From Paractinoplanes polyasparticus (GTDB taxonomy: Bacteria > Actinomycetota > Actinomycetes > Mycobacteriales > Micromonosporaceae): a stretch of DNA of 64,000 bases. The notes under the pieces are model-generated. The model ran no database searches, was not told the origin of the DNA, and saw nothing but the letters and a program-made list of their open reading frames with translations. The DNA lies in assembly GCF_019710575.1 (NCBI RefSeq), contig NZ_JAHWFK010000007.1, positions 432,068 to 496,067 on the forward strand, read 5' to 3'. Positions 56,820 through 64,000 of the stretch are shown piece after piece; within the stretch, counting starts at the first letter, position 1; each line of letters opens with the position of its first letter. Position numbers and translations under genes: made by a program.

Positions 56820-56856
56820 ACCGCTGCCCCGTCGCGGGGGACGACGGGGCAGCGGT
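56820..56856 (+). terminator. Terminator after the methyltransferase gene
   Basis: A perfect 15-bp stem (56820-56834 with 56842-56856) with a 7-nt loop, starting 5 bp after the stop. Confidence 0.85.
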
Positions 56857-56890
56857 TCGCGGGGTGGGGGAGATGAAGCGTCCCGCTTAC

Positions 56891-56974
56891 GGAGCGGCGG
56901 GGGCCGCTCCGAGTCTGTCTGTGTGTCTTGTGCCCTTACGAATCGGTCGCGCCGGGGGCGGGTTGACGATTCGT
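56891..56974. other. Second hairpin and an inverted repeat in the convergent gap
   Basis: GGAGCGGC/GCCGCTCC (56891-56898 with 56903-56910) is an 8-bp hairpin that could terminate the leftward gene. ACGAATCG (56938-56945) and CGATTCGT (56967-56974) form an 8-bp inverted repeat 21 bp apart. The purpose is not known. Confidence 0.35.
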
Positions 56975-57006
56975 GCGGTGCCAATTGGTCACCGAATGGG
57001 TGGCCT

Positions 57007-59217
57007 TCAGTTCGGTTCCGAGGCGGCGGTCGCGGCGGTGGGATGGGCGAGGTGGGCGACCCGTTCGGCGTACAGGGCGTGGGTGTGGTGCCGGCGGACG
57101 TACGCGGCGCCGCGGTCCGACTGGTCACGCAGGGCCCGGCGGTTGGCGTGCAGCAGGCGTACGGTCTCCGGCACCTCCTCGGGCGTGCAGTAGACCGCGG
57201 CGTCGCCGAAGGTGGCCGCGTAGCGGTAGGGCAGCACGGCCACACAGCCCGCGGCCAGGGCGGTGAGCAGGTCGGGCTCCGGGTCGGCGGGTTCGTCGTC
57301 GGGCGGCAGGTGCAGGTAGAAGTCGATCTGTCCGAGGAACGAGCGCAGGCTGACGTCGCCCGGGCCGTAGACCAGCCAGCTGCGCGGCGGGCCGAAGCGC
57401 CCGAACGAGCGGTCTGCGCTGCCGGCCGCATCGAGCAGCCGGACGTCCAGGCGAGCGGTCTCGGGCACCTCGTCGCGCAACCGGCGCCACTCGGCCGGGC
57501 CGCCGCGGCAGTGCCGGCCCACCACCGGCCGGTCGGCCCGCGGTCCGCGCCGGTCGAGCCGCCACTGCGCGGCGTCGAGCGTGCTGGGCAGGTCGAGCCG
57601 GGCCACGGTGACGCTCGTGTCGGCGGAGAGCAGCCGGCGGCCGTCCGGGCCGGCCGGGGTCCAGACCGGCCACTGGCCGAACAGGCGCTTGGCCGCGGCG
57701 GCGGCGGCCGGCACGGCGACCGCGTCCTCGATCAGCACGCGCTGCGCCCGGATGCCGCTGGGCCGGTCGGGGGCGTACTGCAGCACCTGGGCCGAGCGGG
57801 CCACCACCAGCCGGGCCCGGGCGTCGTCGGCCAGCCCGACCTCGGTCAGCTCCCCGTTGTTGATCAGATCCTGGACGGCCGGGTCGAGGTCGCGGGGGCC
57901 CTCGCGCAGGTTGGCCGGCGAGTCCAGGTGCAGCAGGGCCGCGCGCTGACGGCGGGCGGCCAGGGCTCGCAACTGCCCGATCCCGGCCCGGCCGGCGCCG
58001 CCGGCGGTGGTCCAGTCGCCGGCCAGCACCACGTCGTAGGCCCGGGCCCCGGTCTCGCCGCGGAGCCGGCGGGGGACGGCGAAGGCTCGCGGGCGGATGG
58101 CCGGCTCACGGCCCTCACGGACGTGCGTGTGCCAGCGGCGGAACGCCGAGATGTACGACCGCAGGGCGCCGATGTCGTCCGGGGCGGGCCGGGTCAGGGC
58201 CAGCGGCAGGCCGTTGACCGGCATCGTGGCGGCCGGGCCGAGCACCGCGTGGGCGCGCTCGGCGTACTCGAGGTCGGCGCCCGCCCGTACGGGATCGAAG
58301 TGACCGACCCGGCTCAGCGCGACCGCCCGTCGCACCATCAGGGACCAGGGGTTCGGCTCGCCCAGGGTGCTCAGACCGGGCCGGGTCACCACGAGGCCGG
58401 GCGTGACGGCCAGGGCGGCGGACGTCGTCGAGAAGAGCCGCTCGTCGGCCAGCAGCGGCGCCACCTGGCGTTCCAACCGGAGTGGATGGGACCAGCCGGC
58501 CGCGTCCTGGAAGGTCACGAAGTCCCCGGTCGCCGCGTCCAGGCCGGCGTTGCGGGCGACGAACGGGCCGCCGGGAGCGACCATGCGGATCACCCGCACC
58601 CGGGGGTCGAGGCCGGCCGCCGCCCGCAGCGCCGGCCCGAACTCGGTGGAGGAGCCGTCGTCGACGACCAGGATCTCGTGGTTGGTCCAGGTCTGGCGGG
58701 TCAGCGACCGCACCGCGGTGAGCAGTTCCGGGCCGGGCTGCCAGGTGGTGACGATCGAGGTGATCCGGCGCTCGTGGCCCCGGCGCTGCACCGGCCCGGT
58801 GGTGATCCGGTCGAACCGCCTGCCCGGCCCGTCGGCCACCTGCACCTTCGGCGCCGGCAGCAGGGTGGCCAGGCTCGCGTGGCCGAGGTCGACGGCCAGG
58901 GCGGCCCGGACCGGCTCGGGCACGTCCCGGTACTCGGCCATCAGCGCCTCGGCCGTGTCCGGGTCACCGGCGGCGTACGCCAGCTGGCAGTGCAGTCCCT
59001 GATGGACCCCGGCGATCTGCCCGCGCTCGCGCAGCCCGCCGAGCAGGGTCAGCGCCTCACCCCGATCCTCCGGCCGCAGGTTCTGCAGCGCGATCACGCG
59101 GGCCAGTTCGCCCACGGTCCACGGGTCGTCGCCCGCCCGGGCGAGCGGCTCCCGGGCCGCGGTCGACCGGGCCGCCAGAGCCGCGGCGGCGAGCGGGTGA
59201 GGTCCGGTGTCGCGCAT
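57007..59217 (-). CDS. Fused GT2-like and GT-B glycosyltransferase, probably metal-motif deficient
   Basis: A 736-residue protein with the same plan as 53341-55761: helical N-terminus, GT2 domain (SIVTTWQPGPELLTAVRSL, ILVVDDGSS, ARNAGLDAATGDFVTFQD) and a C-terminal GT-B-like half (ARAYDVVLAGDWTTAGG to FGDAAVYCTPEE). Where the paralogue has the metal-binding DSDDW, this one reads DAAGW, so the acidic residues of the DxD motif are gone. The GT2 half is probably inactive or uses a different mechanism; the GT-B half may still work. ATG at 59217 has GAGGGGG six bases upstream. Divergent from the GT28-like gene. Confidence 0.8.
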   Translation of the reverse strand: MRDTGPHPLAAAALAARSTAAREPLARAGDDPWTVGELARVIALQNLRPEDRGEALTLLGGLRERGQIAGVHQGLHCQLAYAAGDPDTAEALMAEYRDVPEPVRAALAVDLGHASLATLLPAPKVQVADGPGRRFDRITTGPVQRRGHERRITSIVTTWQPGPELLTAVRSLTRQTWTNHEILVVDDGSSTEFGPALRAAAGLDPRVRVIRMVAPGGPFVARNAGLDAATGDFVTFQDAAGWSHPLRLERQVAPLLADERLFSTTSAALAVTPGLVVTRPGLSTLGEPNPWSLMVRRAVALSRVGHFDPVRAGADLEYAERAHAVLGPAATMPVNGLPLALTRPAPDDIGALRSYISAFRRWHTHVREGREPAIRPRAFAVPRRLRGETGARAYDVVLAGDWTTAGGAGRAGIGQLRALAARRQRAALLHLDSPANLREGPRDLDPAVQDLINNGELTEVGLADDARARLVVARSAQVLQYAPDRPSGIRAQRVLIEDAVAVPAAAAAAKRLFGQWPVWTPAGPDGRRLLSADTSVTVARLDLPSTLDAAQWRLDRRGPRADRPVVGRHCRGGPAEWRRLRDEVPETARLDVRLLDAAGSADRSFGRFGPPRSWLVYGPGDVSLRSFLGQIDFYLHLPPDDEPADPEPDLLTALAAGCVAVLPYRYAATFGDAAVYCTPEEVPETVRLLHANRRALRDQSDRGAAYVRRHHTHALYAERVAHLAHPTAATAASEPN

Positions 59218-59285
59218 GGTCCCCCTCGGTGAGAGCAATTCCGAGGTGATCAACGACTCGGGTGAATTGTCCGTATCGCCCGGTT

Positions 59286-59306
59286 GGGAGGGTCGTTGTC
59301 CCTCCC
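59286..59306 (+). promoter_or_regulatory. Hairpin directly before the GT28-like start
   Basis: GGGAGGG and CCCTCCC pair across a 7-nt loop and end right before the GTG at 59307. GGGAGG is the only plausible Shine-Dalgarno, so the stem would hide it. Confidence 0.4.
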
Positions 59307-60761
59307 GTGTACGACGTCGCCATCCTGTCCGACCTGCGGCACACCGGCGGCAGCGCGGCCGGCCTGGTCGCCGAGGTCGAGGCGCAGGCGGCGGCCGGGC
59401 TGACCACGGTGCTGATCCACGTGCCGGAGCCGGGCCGGGCGCACGCCCGTCCCTTCGACCGCCGGATCGTCGCCTGCCTGCGCGACGGCCGGGCCGACCT
59501 GGCCCACGACGACGACACCGGACTCGCCGCGAGAGTGCTGCTGATCCGCCGCCCCGAGGCCGTGGCCGACGCGCCGCCGGTGCGGGCCGCGCACACCATC
59601 GTCGTGCTCGACGAGCCGCCGGCCGACTTCGCCGAGGTTCGGGAGCGCATCGAGCGGCAGTTCGGCCCGGACGTGGTGTGGGCTCCGGCCAACGCCGGGG
59701 TGCGCGAACGGCTGCCCGGCGCGCCGCTGCACGGAACCGACTGGCACGAGATCGGCTCCCACATCGCGCGGCTGGCCTCGCTGGGCGTGCTCACGCGCGG
59801 CCTTCTTCCGGCGCCGCGCATTGCTGTGACCCGGCCGACTCGGCACGTGCTGCTGATCGGCGACGACATCGCCCGCTTCCGGGCCATCGCCCGCCACCTG
59901 CCCGGTGACCTCGAAGCCGTGGTGGTCGCCGGTTCGGACGGGCTGCCGGCCGCCCACGCCGCCGGGCTGCTCACCGAATACCTGCCCGCCGCGGCCGAGC
60001 TGGGCGTGGCCGACGACCGCTGGACCGGCTTCGTGCGCGACCGTCTGCGGCACCTGATCCGCCTTTACGGTCCGCGCGCCGTCCTCGTCGGCGGGGTGCC
60101 GCACGACGGCATCGCCGCCGCCGTCGCCGAGCACTCCGGCCCGCGCTGGCTGTGGCTGCGCCCGGCGATGTGGCGGCGGGGCACCGGCGGCCAATGGGCG
60201 GCCCGTGGCTCGCTGTTCGACGGCATCCTGGAACCGGGCGAGTTCGCCGCGGCCGGGGACGAGGGCTGGACCACCGCGGCCCGGGCCGGCGTGACCACGG
60301 TCGACCCGATCACCGAACTGCCCGCCCCGCGCCCCCGCCGCCCGTCGCGCCCGACCCTGCTCTGCCGCGGCGTCGAGGCCACCCTGCCCGGGTTCACCGT
60401 GGTCGAGGCCGGGCCGGGTGACCTGGGCGTGGTGGCGCTCGCCGTCTCGCGGGCCGGCTACACGAGCTTCCACGAGCTGCTCGGCGCCCGGGTGCCGACG
60501 GTCTTCGTCCCCGATCCGGACGGCGCCGACGACGAGCTGACCCGGGCCCGCTTCGCGGCGGCGGCCGGGGTGGCGATCTGCGCCACCGACGACGAAGCGG
60601 CCGCCGCCGCGCTCGAACGGCTGGCCGACCCGGCGGCCCGGGAGGCGCTCAGCCGTCGCTGCGCCGAGGTGGCGTTCGGCAACGGCGCCGCCGACGCCGC
60701 AGCCTGGCTGGCCGGGCACTGTCAGCGACGATCCGAAGTGGAGGCCGGAAGTGCTCGATGA
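59307..60761 (+). CDS. GT-B glycosyltransferase with GT28-like C-terminus
   Basis: A 484-residue GT-B protein. The N-terminal half begins VYDVAILSDLRHTGGSAAG, like the GT-B halves of the two fusion proteins here (AYDVVMVADWRF, AYDVVLAGDWTT). The C-terminal half has SRAGYTSFHELLGARVPTVFVP and ADDELTRARFAAAAGVAI, which resemble the MurG/GT28 donor-binding region. No membrane span. GTG 59307 is preferred; GTG 59262 would add 15 unconserved residues. It overlaps the next gene by 11 nt. Confidence 0.78.
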   Translation: MYDVAILSDLRHTGGSAAGLVAEVEAQAAAGLTTVLIHVPEPGRAHARPFDRRIVACLRDGRADLAHDDDTGLAARVLLIRRPEAVADAPPVRAAHTIVVLDEPPADFAEVRERIERQFGPDVVWAPANAGVRERLPGAPLHGTDWHEIGSHIARLASLGVLTRGLLPAPRIAVTRPTRHVLLIGDDIARFRAIARHLPGDLEAVVVAGSDGLPAAHAAGLLTEYLPAAAELGVADDRWTGFVRDRLRHLIRLYGPRAVLVGGVPHDGIAAAVAEHSGPRWLWLRPAMWRRGTGGQWAARGSLFDGILEPGEFAAAGDEGWTTAARAGVTTVDPITELPAPRPRRPSRPTLLCRGVEATLPGFTVVEAGPGDLGVVALAVSRAGYTSFHELLGARVPTVFVPDPDGADDELTRARFAAAAGVAICATDDEAAAAALERLADPAAREALSRRCAEVAFGNGAADAAAWLAGHCQRRSEVEAGSAR

Positions 60762-61386
60762 ACCGGACGCGGCCGACCTGGCGGTCGCCCGTTGGGAGGT
60801 GGCCACGCTGACCGGGCGGTTGCGCTGCGTCGAGGACGAGCGCGACGCGGCCGTACGCGACCGGGACCGCAACCGCGAGATCGTGCTGGCCCTGCGGCGC
60901 AGCCGCTCCTACCGGCTCGGCCGGGCCCTGGTCGACCTGGCTCGCGACCCGGTGCGGAGCGCCCCGGCCATGGCCCGGCATCTGCGGCGGTCGCCGGCCC
61001 CGCCCGCCCGAGCCCAGGCAGCCCCGCCACCGGCCCGGATCTACGTGGCGGTGGGGCTGTCGCGGGCCGGGGCCCACGGGTTGATCCGGGCACTGCGCCA
61101 GCGCGTGCTCGTCGAGGCCGACCATCTGCCGGTGGTGGTGACCGACCAGCCGTCGCTGCGCCACCTGCAGGTGCCGGGCGTCGTGCTCGAGTATCTGCCC
61201 GACCCGGCCACCTGGTCGCGGCACGAGCCCGACTCGGACTGGGAGGCGCTGCTGGCCGACCGTGTGGCCCAGTTGTGCCGCGACCATCGGGCCGCCCACG
61301 CCGTCGTGATCGACCCCCGCGACCCGCCCACCCTCGCCCGCCTGCTCGTCACCGATCGAAGGGTGGGGTCGTTGGCCTCGGCATGA
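60751..61386 (+). CDS. Coiled-coil protein of the glycan island
   Basis: A 211-residue protein of unknown function. Residues about 10-60 are a coiled coil (ARWEVATLTGRLRCVEDERDA), followed by the linker SRSYRLGRALVDLARDP, often seen in bacterial glycosyltransferases. The rest (ARIYVAVGLSRAGAHGLIRAL, HLQVPGVVLEYLPDP, AHAVVIDPRDPPTLARLL) is a small alpha/beta domain I do not recognise. It overlaps both neighbours (11 nt; ATGA). Confidence 0.65.
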   Translation: MLDEPDAADLAVARWEVATLTGRLRCVEDERDAAVRDRDRNREIVLALRRSRSYRLGRALVDLARDPVRSAPAMARHLRRSPAPPARAQAAPPPARIYVAVGLSRAGAHGLIRALRQRVLVEADHLPVVVTDQPSLRHLQVPGVVLEYLPDPATWSRHEPDSDWEALLADRVAQLCRDHRAAHAVVIDPRDPPTLARLLVTDRRVGSLASA

Positions 61387-62972
61387 GCGCCTCGACGATC
61401 GATGCCCCCGCCGCCCCGCGTGCCGGGATGCGCTTCGTCGTCGAGGGGCCGCCGGTCGGAACGCTCTGGCGGCGCGCGCTGACCCGGGCCGTGCTGGTGC
61501 CGCTGCCGGTGCTCGCGCCGCTGGTCGCGCTGGCGCCGAGCCGCGACCACCGCTTCAACCTCTACTGGCACGGCGGCCTCTTCCGCGACGACCCGCTGCG
61601 GATCGTGCCGCACACGGTCGACTCGCTGCCCGGCTATCTGCGCCTCGGCAACTTCCGCCTCCTCGGCCGGATGCTGGAGAAGGCCCTCGACACGGCCGCG
61701 TACGCGCTGAGTGAGGTGCTCGGCCTGCCGGTGAACGTCGGTCTGCGGCTCGTCTCGTTCGTGTCGGCGCTGGTGTTGTGCGTGGTCGCCGTGCTCCTGG
61801 CCGAGAGCGTCGTGGCCCGGGGGCGGCTGTTCCGCCGGGTTCCGTCCACTGTGGCCGCTGTGGTGCCGTTCGCGGTGGCGGCCGGATTCGTGGCCGCCGG
61901 GGGATCCAGTCCGATCGTGCTCTTCGGCGGTCTGTATCTGGCGTCGGCCGCCCTCGTGCTCGGGGTGACCGCGGCGTTGTGCCGGGTCGATCCCGAGAAG
62001 CCGCTGCGGCTGTGGATGATGCCGCTCTTGTTGGTCGGTGGGGCGGCGTTGGCCGCGTTCAACGAGATCGCGTATCTGACTCTGCCGCTCGCCACCGTGG
62101 CCGTGACGGCGCGGGGATGGCTGGTGCTCGTGTTGCGCCCTGGACGGTTGTTCACCGGGGCGCCGGCGCAGGCTGTCGGCTTGCTGTGGGTCGGATTCTT
62201 GCCGGTCTTCCTGGCCGTGCGAGTGGTGATTCAGCGGTATTGCGCGACCGGGAACTGCTACCGGGGCTCGGACGTCCAGTTCGGGGCGGCGACGTTGGAG
62301 GCCTTTCCGGTCCGTGCCATCGCCTGGCTGCCGCCGCTGATGTGGCGTGCGGCGTCTCCCCGTGGATCGTGGCTGGGTGGCCTCGTGCTGATCGCCGCTG
62401 TGTTGATCATCGGGTGGCTGGCGTGGCTGGCCGTTCGGGACCTGCCGCGGTTGTCGCAGGTGGGGCGGCGGGCGGCGTCGGCGCTGGCGGTGACGGCAGG
62501 GACGTTGGTGCTGCTGGGGGCGGGGATGGGGTCGCTCAACGCCGATGTGCAGCAGCTCGTGGCCTCGGAGCGGTGGGGTTACGGCTGGCGCGACTCCGCG
62601 GTGACCACGACGGCAGGGGCCCTGCTGCTGGTGGCTCTGATCCACCTCGTCCGAACTCGTTCGGCAACAGGCGTTCTCGTCGCGGCGATCGTGCTTTGCG
62701 CGGCTGCCGCGTCCGTGTCGGCGGCGGTCAACAAGCGCCAGCGCGACATCGCCATGACCAACCCGGCGGCCCGGCTCGCTGACCGGATCGCCGTCGAGAT
62801 GGCCGACTTCGATCCGGGCGCAGGCGGCGCCGCCCGGCGCTGCGAACTGCGCGCCGAATTCGTGAAGCTGCACGCCGGCTCGCCCTTCTCGGTGCGCCGC
62901 TTCGACGAATCACTCGAGATCGCGTCCCGCCAACGCGCCGGCGTGGCCTTCTGCCCGGGCGTAACCGGCTGA
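61383..62972 (+). CDS. Polytopic membrane protein, GT-C-like
   Basis: A 529-residue membrane protein with about ten to eleven spans. The first extracytoplasmic loop is large (SRDHRFNLYWHGGLFRDD, LPGYLRLGNFRLLGRMLEKALD) and two Cys lie in QRYCATGNCYRGSD. The last ~70 residues are a soluble tail with two more Cys (RRCELRAEF, FCPGVTG). Topology is GT-C-like, but no catalytic acidic motif is evident. It may be a polyprenyl-linked glycosyltransferase or polymerase. Coupled to the coiled-coil gene (ATGA). Confidence 0.72.
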   Translation: MSASTIDAPAAPRAGMRFVVEGPPVGTLWRRALTRAVLVPLPVLAPLVALAPSRDHRFNLYWHGGLFRDDPLRIVPHTVDSLPGYLRLGNFRLLGRMLEKALDTAAYALSEVLGLPVNVGLRLVSFVSALVLCVVAVLLAESVVARGRLFRRVPSTVAAVVPFAVAAGFVAAGGSSPIVLFGGLYLASAALVLGVTAALCRVDPEKPLRLWMMPLLLVGGAALAAFNEIAYLTLPLATVAVTARGWLVLVLRPGRLFTGAPAQAVGLLWVGFLPVFLAVRVVIQRYCATGNCYRGSDVQFGAATLEAFPVRAIAWLPPLMWRAASPRGSWLGGLVLIAAVLIIGWLAWLAVRDLPRLSQVGRRAASALAVTAGTLVLLGAGMGSLNADVQQLVASERWGYGWRDSAVTTTAGALLLVALIHLVRTRSATGVLVAAIVLCAAAASVSAAVNKRQRDIAMTNPAARLADRIAVEMADFDPGAGGAARRCELRAEFVKLHAGSPFSVRRFDESLEIASRQRAGVAFCPGVTG

Positions 62973-63021
62973 CGCCGCCCGCGTTTCTCCTGATCGGGGA
63001 GCAGAAGCTGGAGGAGATTCA

Positions 63022-63891
63022 ATGCGCCGGTTGCGGAGCCTGACCCGCCGTCAGGTCGTGTCTGCGTCCGGGGCCTGTGTGCTGTGTGTGGCGGTGGCCG
63101 CCGCCGCGCTCACCGGGAACGTCGGCTTGGCGCTGACGCTGCTCGCCGTCTTCTTCACGATTCTCTTCGCCGGGCTGTTGCTGCTGGCTCGGCGGCTCTC
63201 CGGGTTGCAGCGCCTGCAACGGCGGCAGCAGACCGACGCGCGCACGGTGCTCGACCACACCCAGCGCCGCCTGCTCTCCGCGCTGGAGGAGTTGCTGCTG
63301 CACTCGGGGGACCGGCACGAGGAACTGGCCGACCGGATGGGCGCGCAGACCCGCCAGGTCGAGGCCACGGTCCAGCTCTTCCAGCAGATCACGCCGCGGG
63401 CGCCGATGCCCCCCTCGGGCGGGGCCGCCGAGCTGCTCGACGTGTTGCACCTGATCCGCACCCGGCGCCCGCGCCTGGTGCTGGAGCTCGGCGCCGGCGC
63501 TGCCACGGTCTGGATGGCGTACGCGGTCGAGGAATCCGGCGGCCGGCTGGTCTCTCTCGATCCGGACGCGTCCCGGGTGGAGCGGACCCGGGCCGCGCTC
63601 GCCACTCATCAGCTGGGCGAGGTGGCCGAGGTGCGGGTGGGGACGGTGTCATCGGAGGCGCTGGCCGGCGTGCACGACATCGGTTTGCTCGTCGTCGGCG
63701 GACCGGTCGGCAAGCCGGACAGGGACCTGCTTGTGAGCCGGTTGGCCGCGGTGGCGCGGGTCTTTCTGCGCGGCACGCCCGAGGCCGTCGGTCCGTGGCT
63801 GGAAACGACCGAGGGCCTCACCGGTGAGGGTGAGGCCCTGCTGTCGTATCGCCGCGTGGTGCGGGAACTCAGTAACCGAAGTTCTGGGTGA
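63022..63891 (+). CDS. Membrane-anchored class I methyltransferase (paralogue)
   Basis: A 289-residue paralogue of the 55793-56815 gene: two spans (about 13-55), coiled coil to about 125, the shared motif TPRAPMPPSGG, then LVLELGAGAATVWMAYAVEES, RLVSLDPDASR and DIGLLVVGGPVG. The last part is shorter. ATG with GGAGGAGA 5-6 bases upstream. Its 3' end overlaps the convergent CAP gene by 23 nt. Confidence 0.8.
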   Translation: MRRLRSLTRRQVVSASGACVLCVAVAAAALTGNVGLALTLLAVFFTILFAGLLLLARRLSGLQRLQRRQQTDARTVLDHTQRRLLSALEELLLHSGDRHEELADRMGAQTRQVEATVQLFQQITPRAPMPPSGGAAELLDVLHLIRTRRPRLVLELGAGAATVWMAYAVEESGGRLVSLDPDASRVERTRAALATHQLGEVAEVRVGTVSSEALAGVHDIGLLVVGGPVGKPDRDLLVSRLAAVARVFLRGTPEAVGPWLETTEGLTGEGEALLSYRRVVRELSNRSSG

Positions 63892-64000
63892 AGTACGGCA
63901 GGCCGTTGGACGCGTAAGCGACGCCGACGCCGACCGCGATCGCCTTGCAGTTGAGGATGTTGGCGCGGTGGCCCGGGCTGGCCATCCACGCGTTGACCAC
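63869..64000 (-). CDS. CAP/SCP-domain protein (C-terminus only)
   Basis: The last 43 residues of a CAP (CRISP/antigen 5/PR-1) domain protein: VVNAWMASPGHRANILNCKA and PYFTQNFGY are the family's CAP2/CAP1-type motifs. The rest lies beyond the right edge. Bacterial CAP proteins are mostly secreted and of unknown function. Confidence 0.85.
   Translation of the reverse strand: MVNAWMASPGHRANILNCKAIAVGVGVAYASNGLPYFTQNFGY

Noticed and set aside
56353..59232. A 959-codon plus-strand frame over the GT at 57007-59217
   Set aside because: It crosses a terminator and a gene end, has Gly/Arg/Gln-rich shadow composition, and the minus-strand glycosyltransferase is clear.

Overview
The window is very GC-rich, gene-dense actinobacterial chromosome. 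Its backbone follows the order known from Mycobacterium tuberculosis: ndgR/leuC-leuD-hupB-mutT1-ppk, fbiD-gpsA-ddl-DUF3515-thiL, rpmB-DAK2-recG, rsmD-coaD-sepIVA-DUF177-rpmF, rnc-mutM-smc and ftsY-amtB-glnK-glnD. The extras (a LuxR-type LAL regulator, SigE-type ECF sigma factor, PIG-V-like membrane protein and many glycosyltransferases) and the long Lys/Ala HU tail suggest Micromonosporaceae, in the Actinoplanes/Micromonospora range. The family assignment is inference from gene content.

Layout. 1-4.2 kb: a leftward LAL regulator followed by two alpha/beta hydrolases. 4.4-8.3 kb: ndgR divergent from leuCD, then hupB. 8.4-16.2 kb: mutT1-ppk, a cold-shock-like protein and fbiD on the minus strand; plsC-like, gpsA, a cystathionine-lyase-type enzyme and a zinc-ribbon protein on the plus strand. 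16.2-18.4 kb: a decayed ATPase remnant, then a GntR/YtrA-ABC transporter operon behind a perfect operator palindrome. 18.4-27.4 kb: phosphatase, ddl, DUF3515, a stand-alone RAM-domain protein, thiL, acetyltransferase, rpmB, DAK2, recG and DUF952. 27.5-35.3 kb: a sortase-type surface protein, rsmD-coaD, sepIVA, DUF177-rpmF-plsX-rnc, a PIG-V-like protein and mutM. 35.3-38.7 kb: a coupled three-gene leftward cassette (PelF-like glycosyltransferase, polytopic membrane protein, spherulin-4-like protein) placed between mutM and smc. 39.3-53.3 kb: small coiled-coil protein, smc, HAD hydrolase, ECF sigma and anti-sigma-like pair, PhoD-type phosphatase, ftsY, APH-like kinase, and amtB-glnK-glnD behind a GlnR-like box. 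53.3-63.9 kb: a glycan island after glnD, with two fused GT2/GT-B proteins, a GT28-like protein, a coiled-coil protein, a polytopic membrane protein and two membrane-anchored methyltransferases. The right edge cuts a CAP-domain gene.

Functional themes. Housekeeping genes are organised as tightly coupled pairs with ATGA or GTGA overlaps (gpsA/CGL, DAK2/recG, rsmD/coaD, rnc/PIG-V and others). Many genes appear leaderless, with a TAnnnT hexamer 6-8 nt before the start codon. Nitrogen control is visible as the GlnR-like box upstream of amtB-glnK-glnD, and leucine control as the NdgR/leuC divergent promoter. The two most unusual regions are the Pel/galactosaminogalactan-like cassette at 35.3-38.7 kb and the glycosyltransferase/methyltransferase island at 53.3-63.9 kb. 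In each, one enzyme-like protein seems to have lost catalytic acidic residues.
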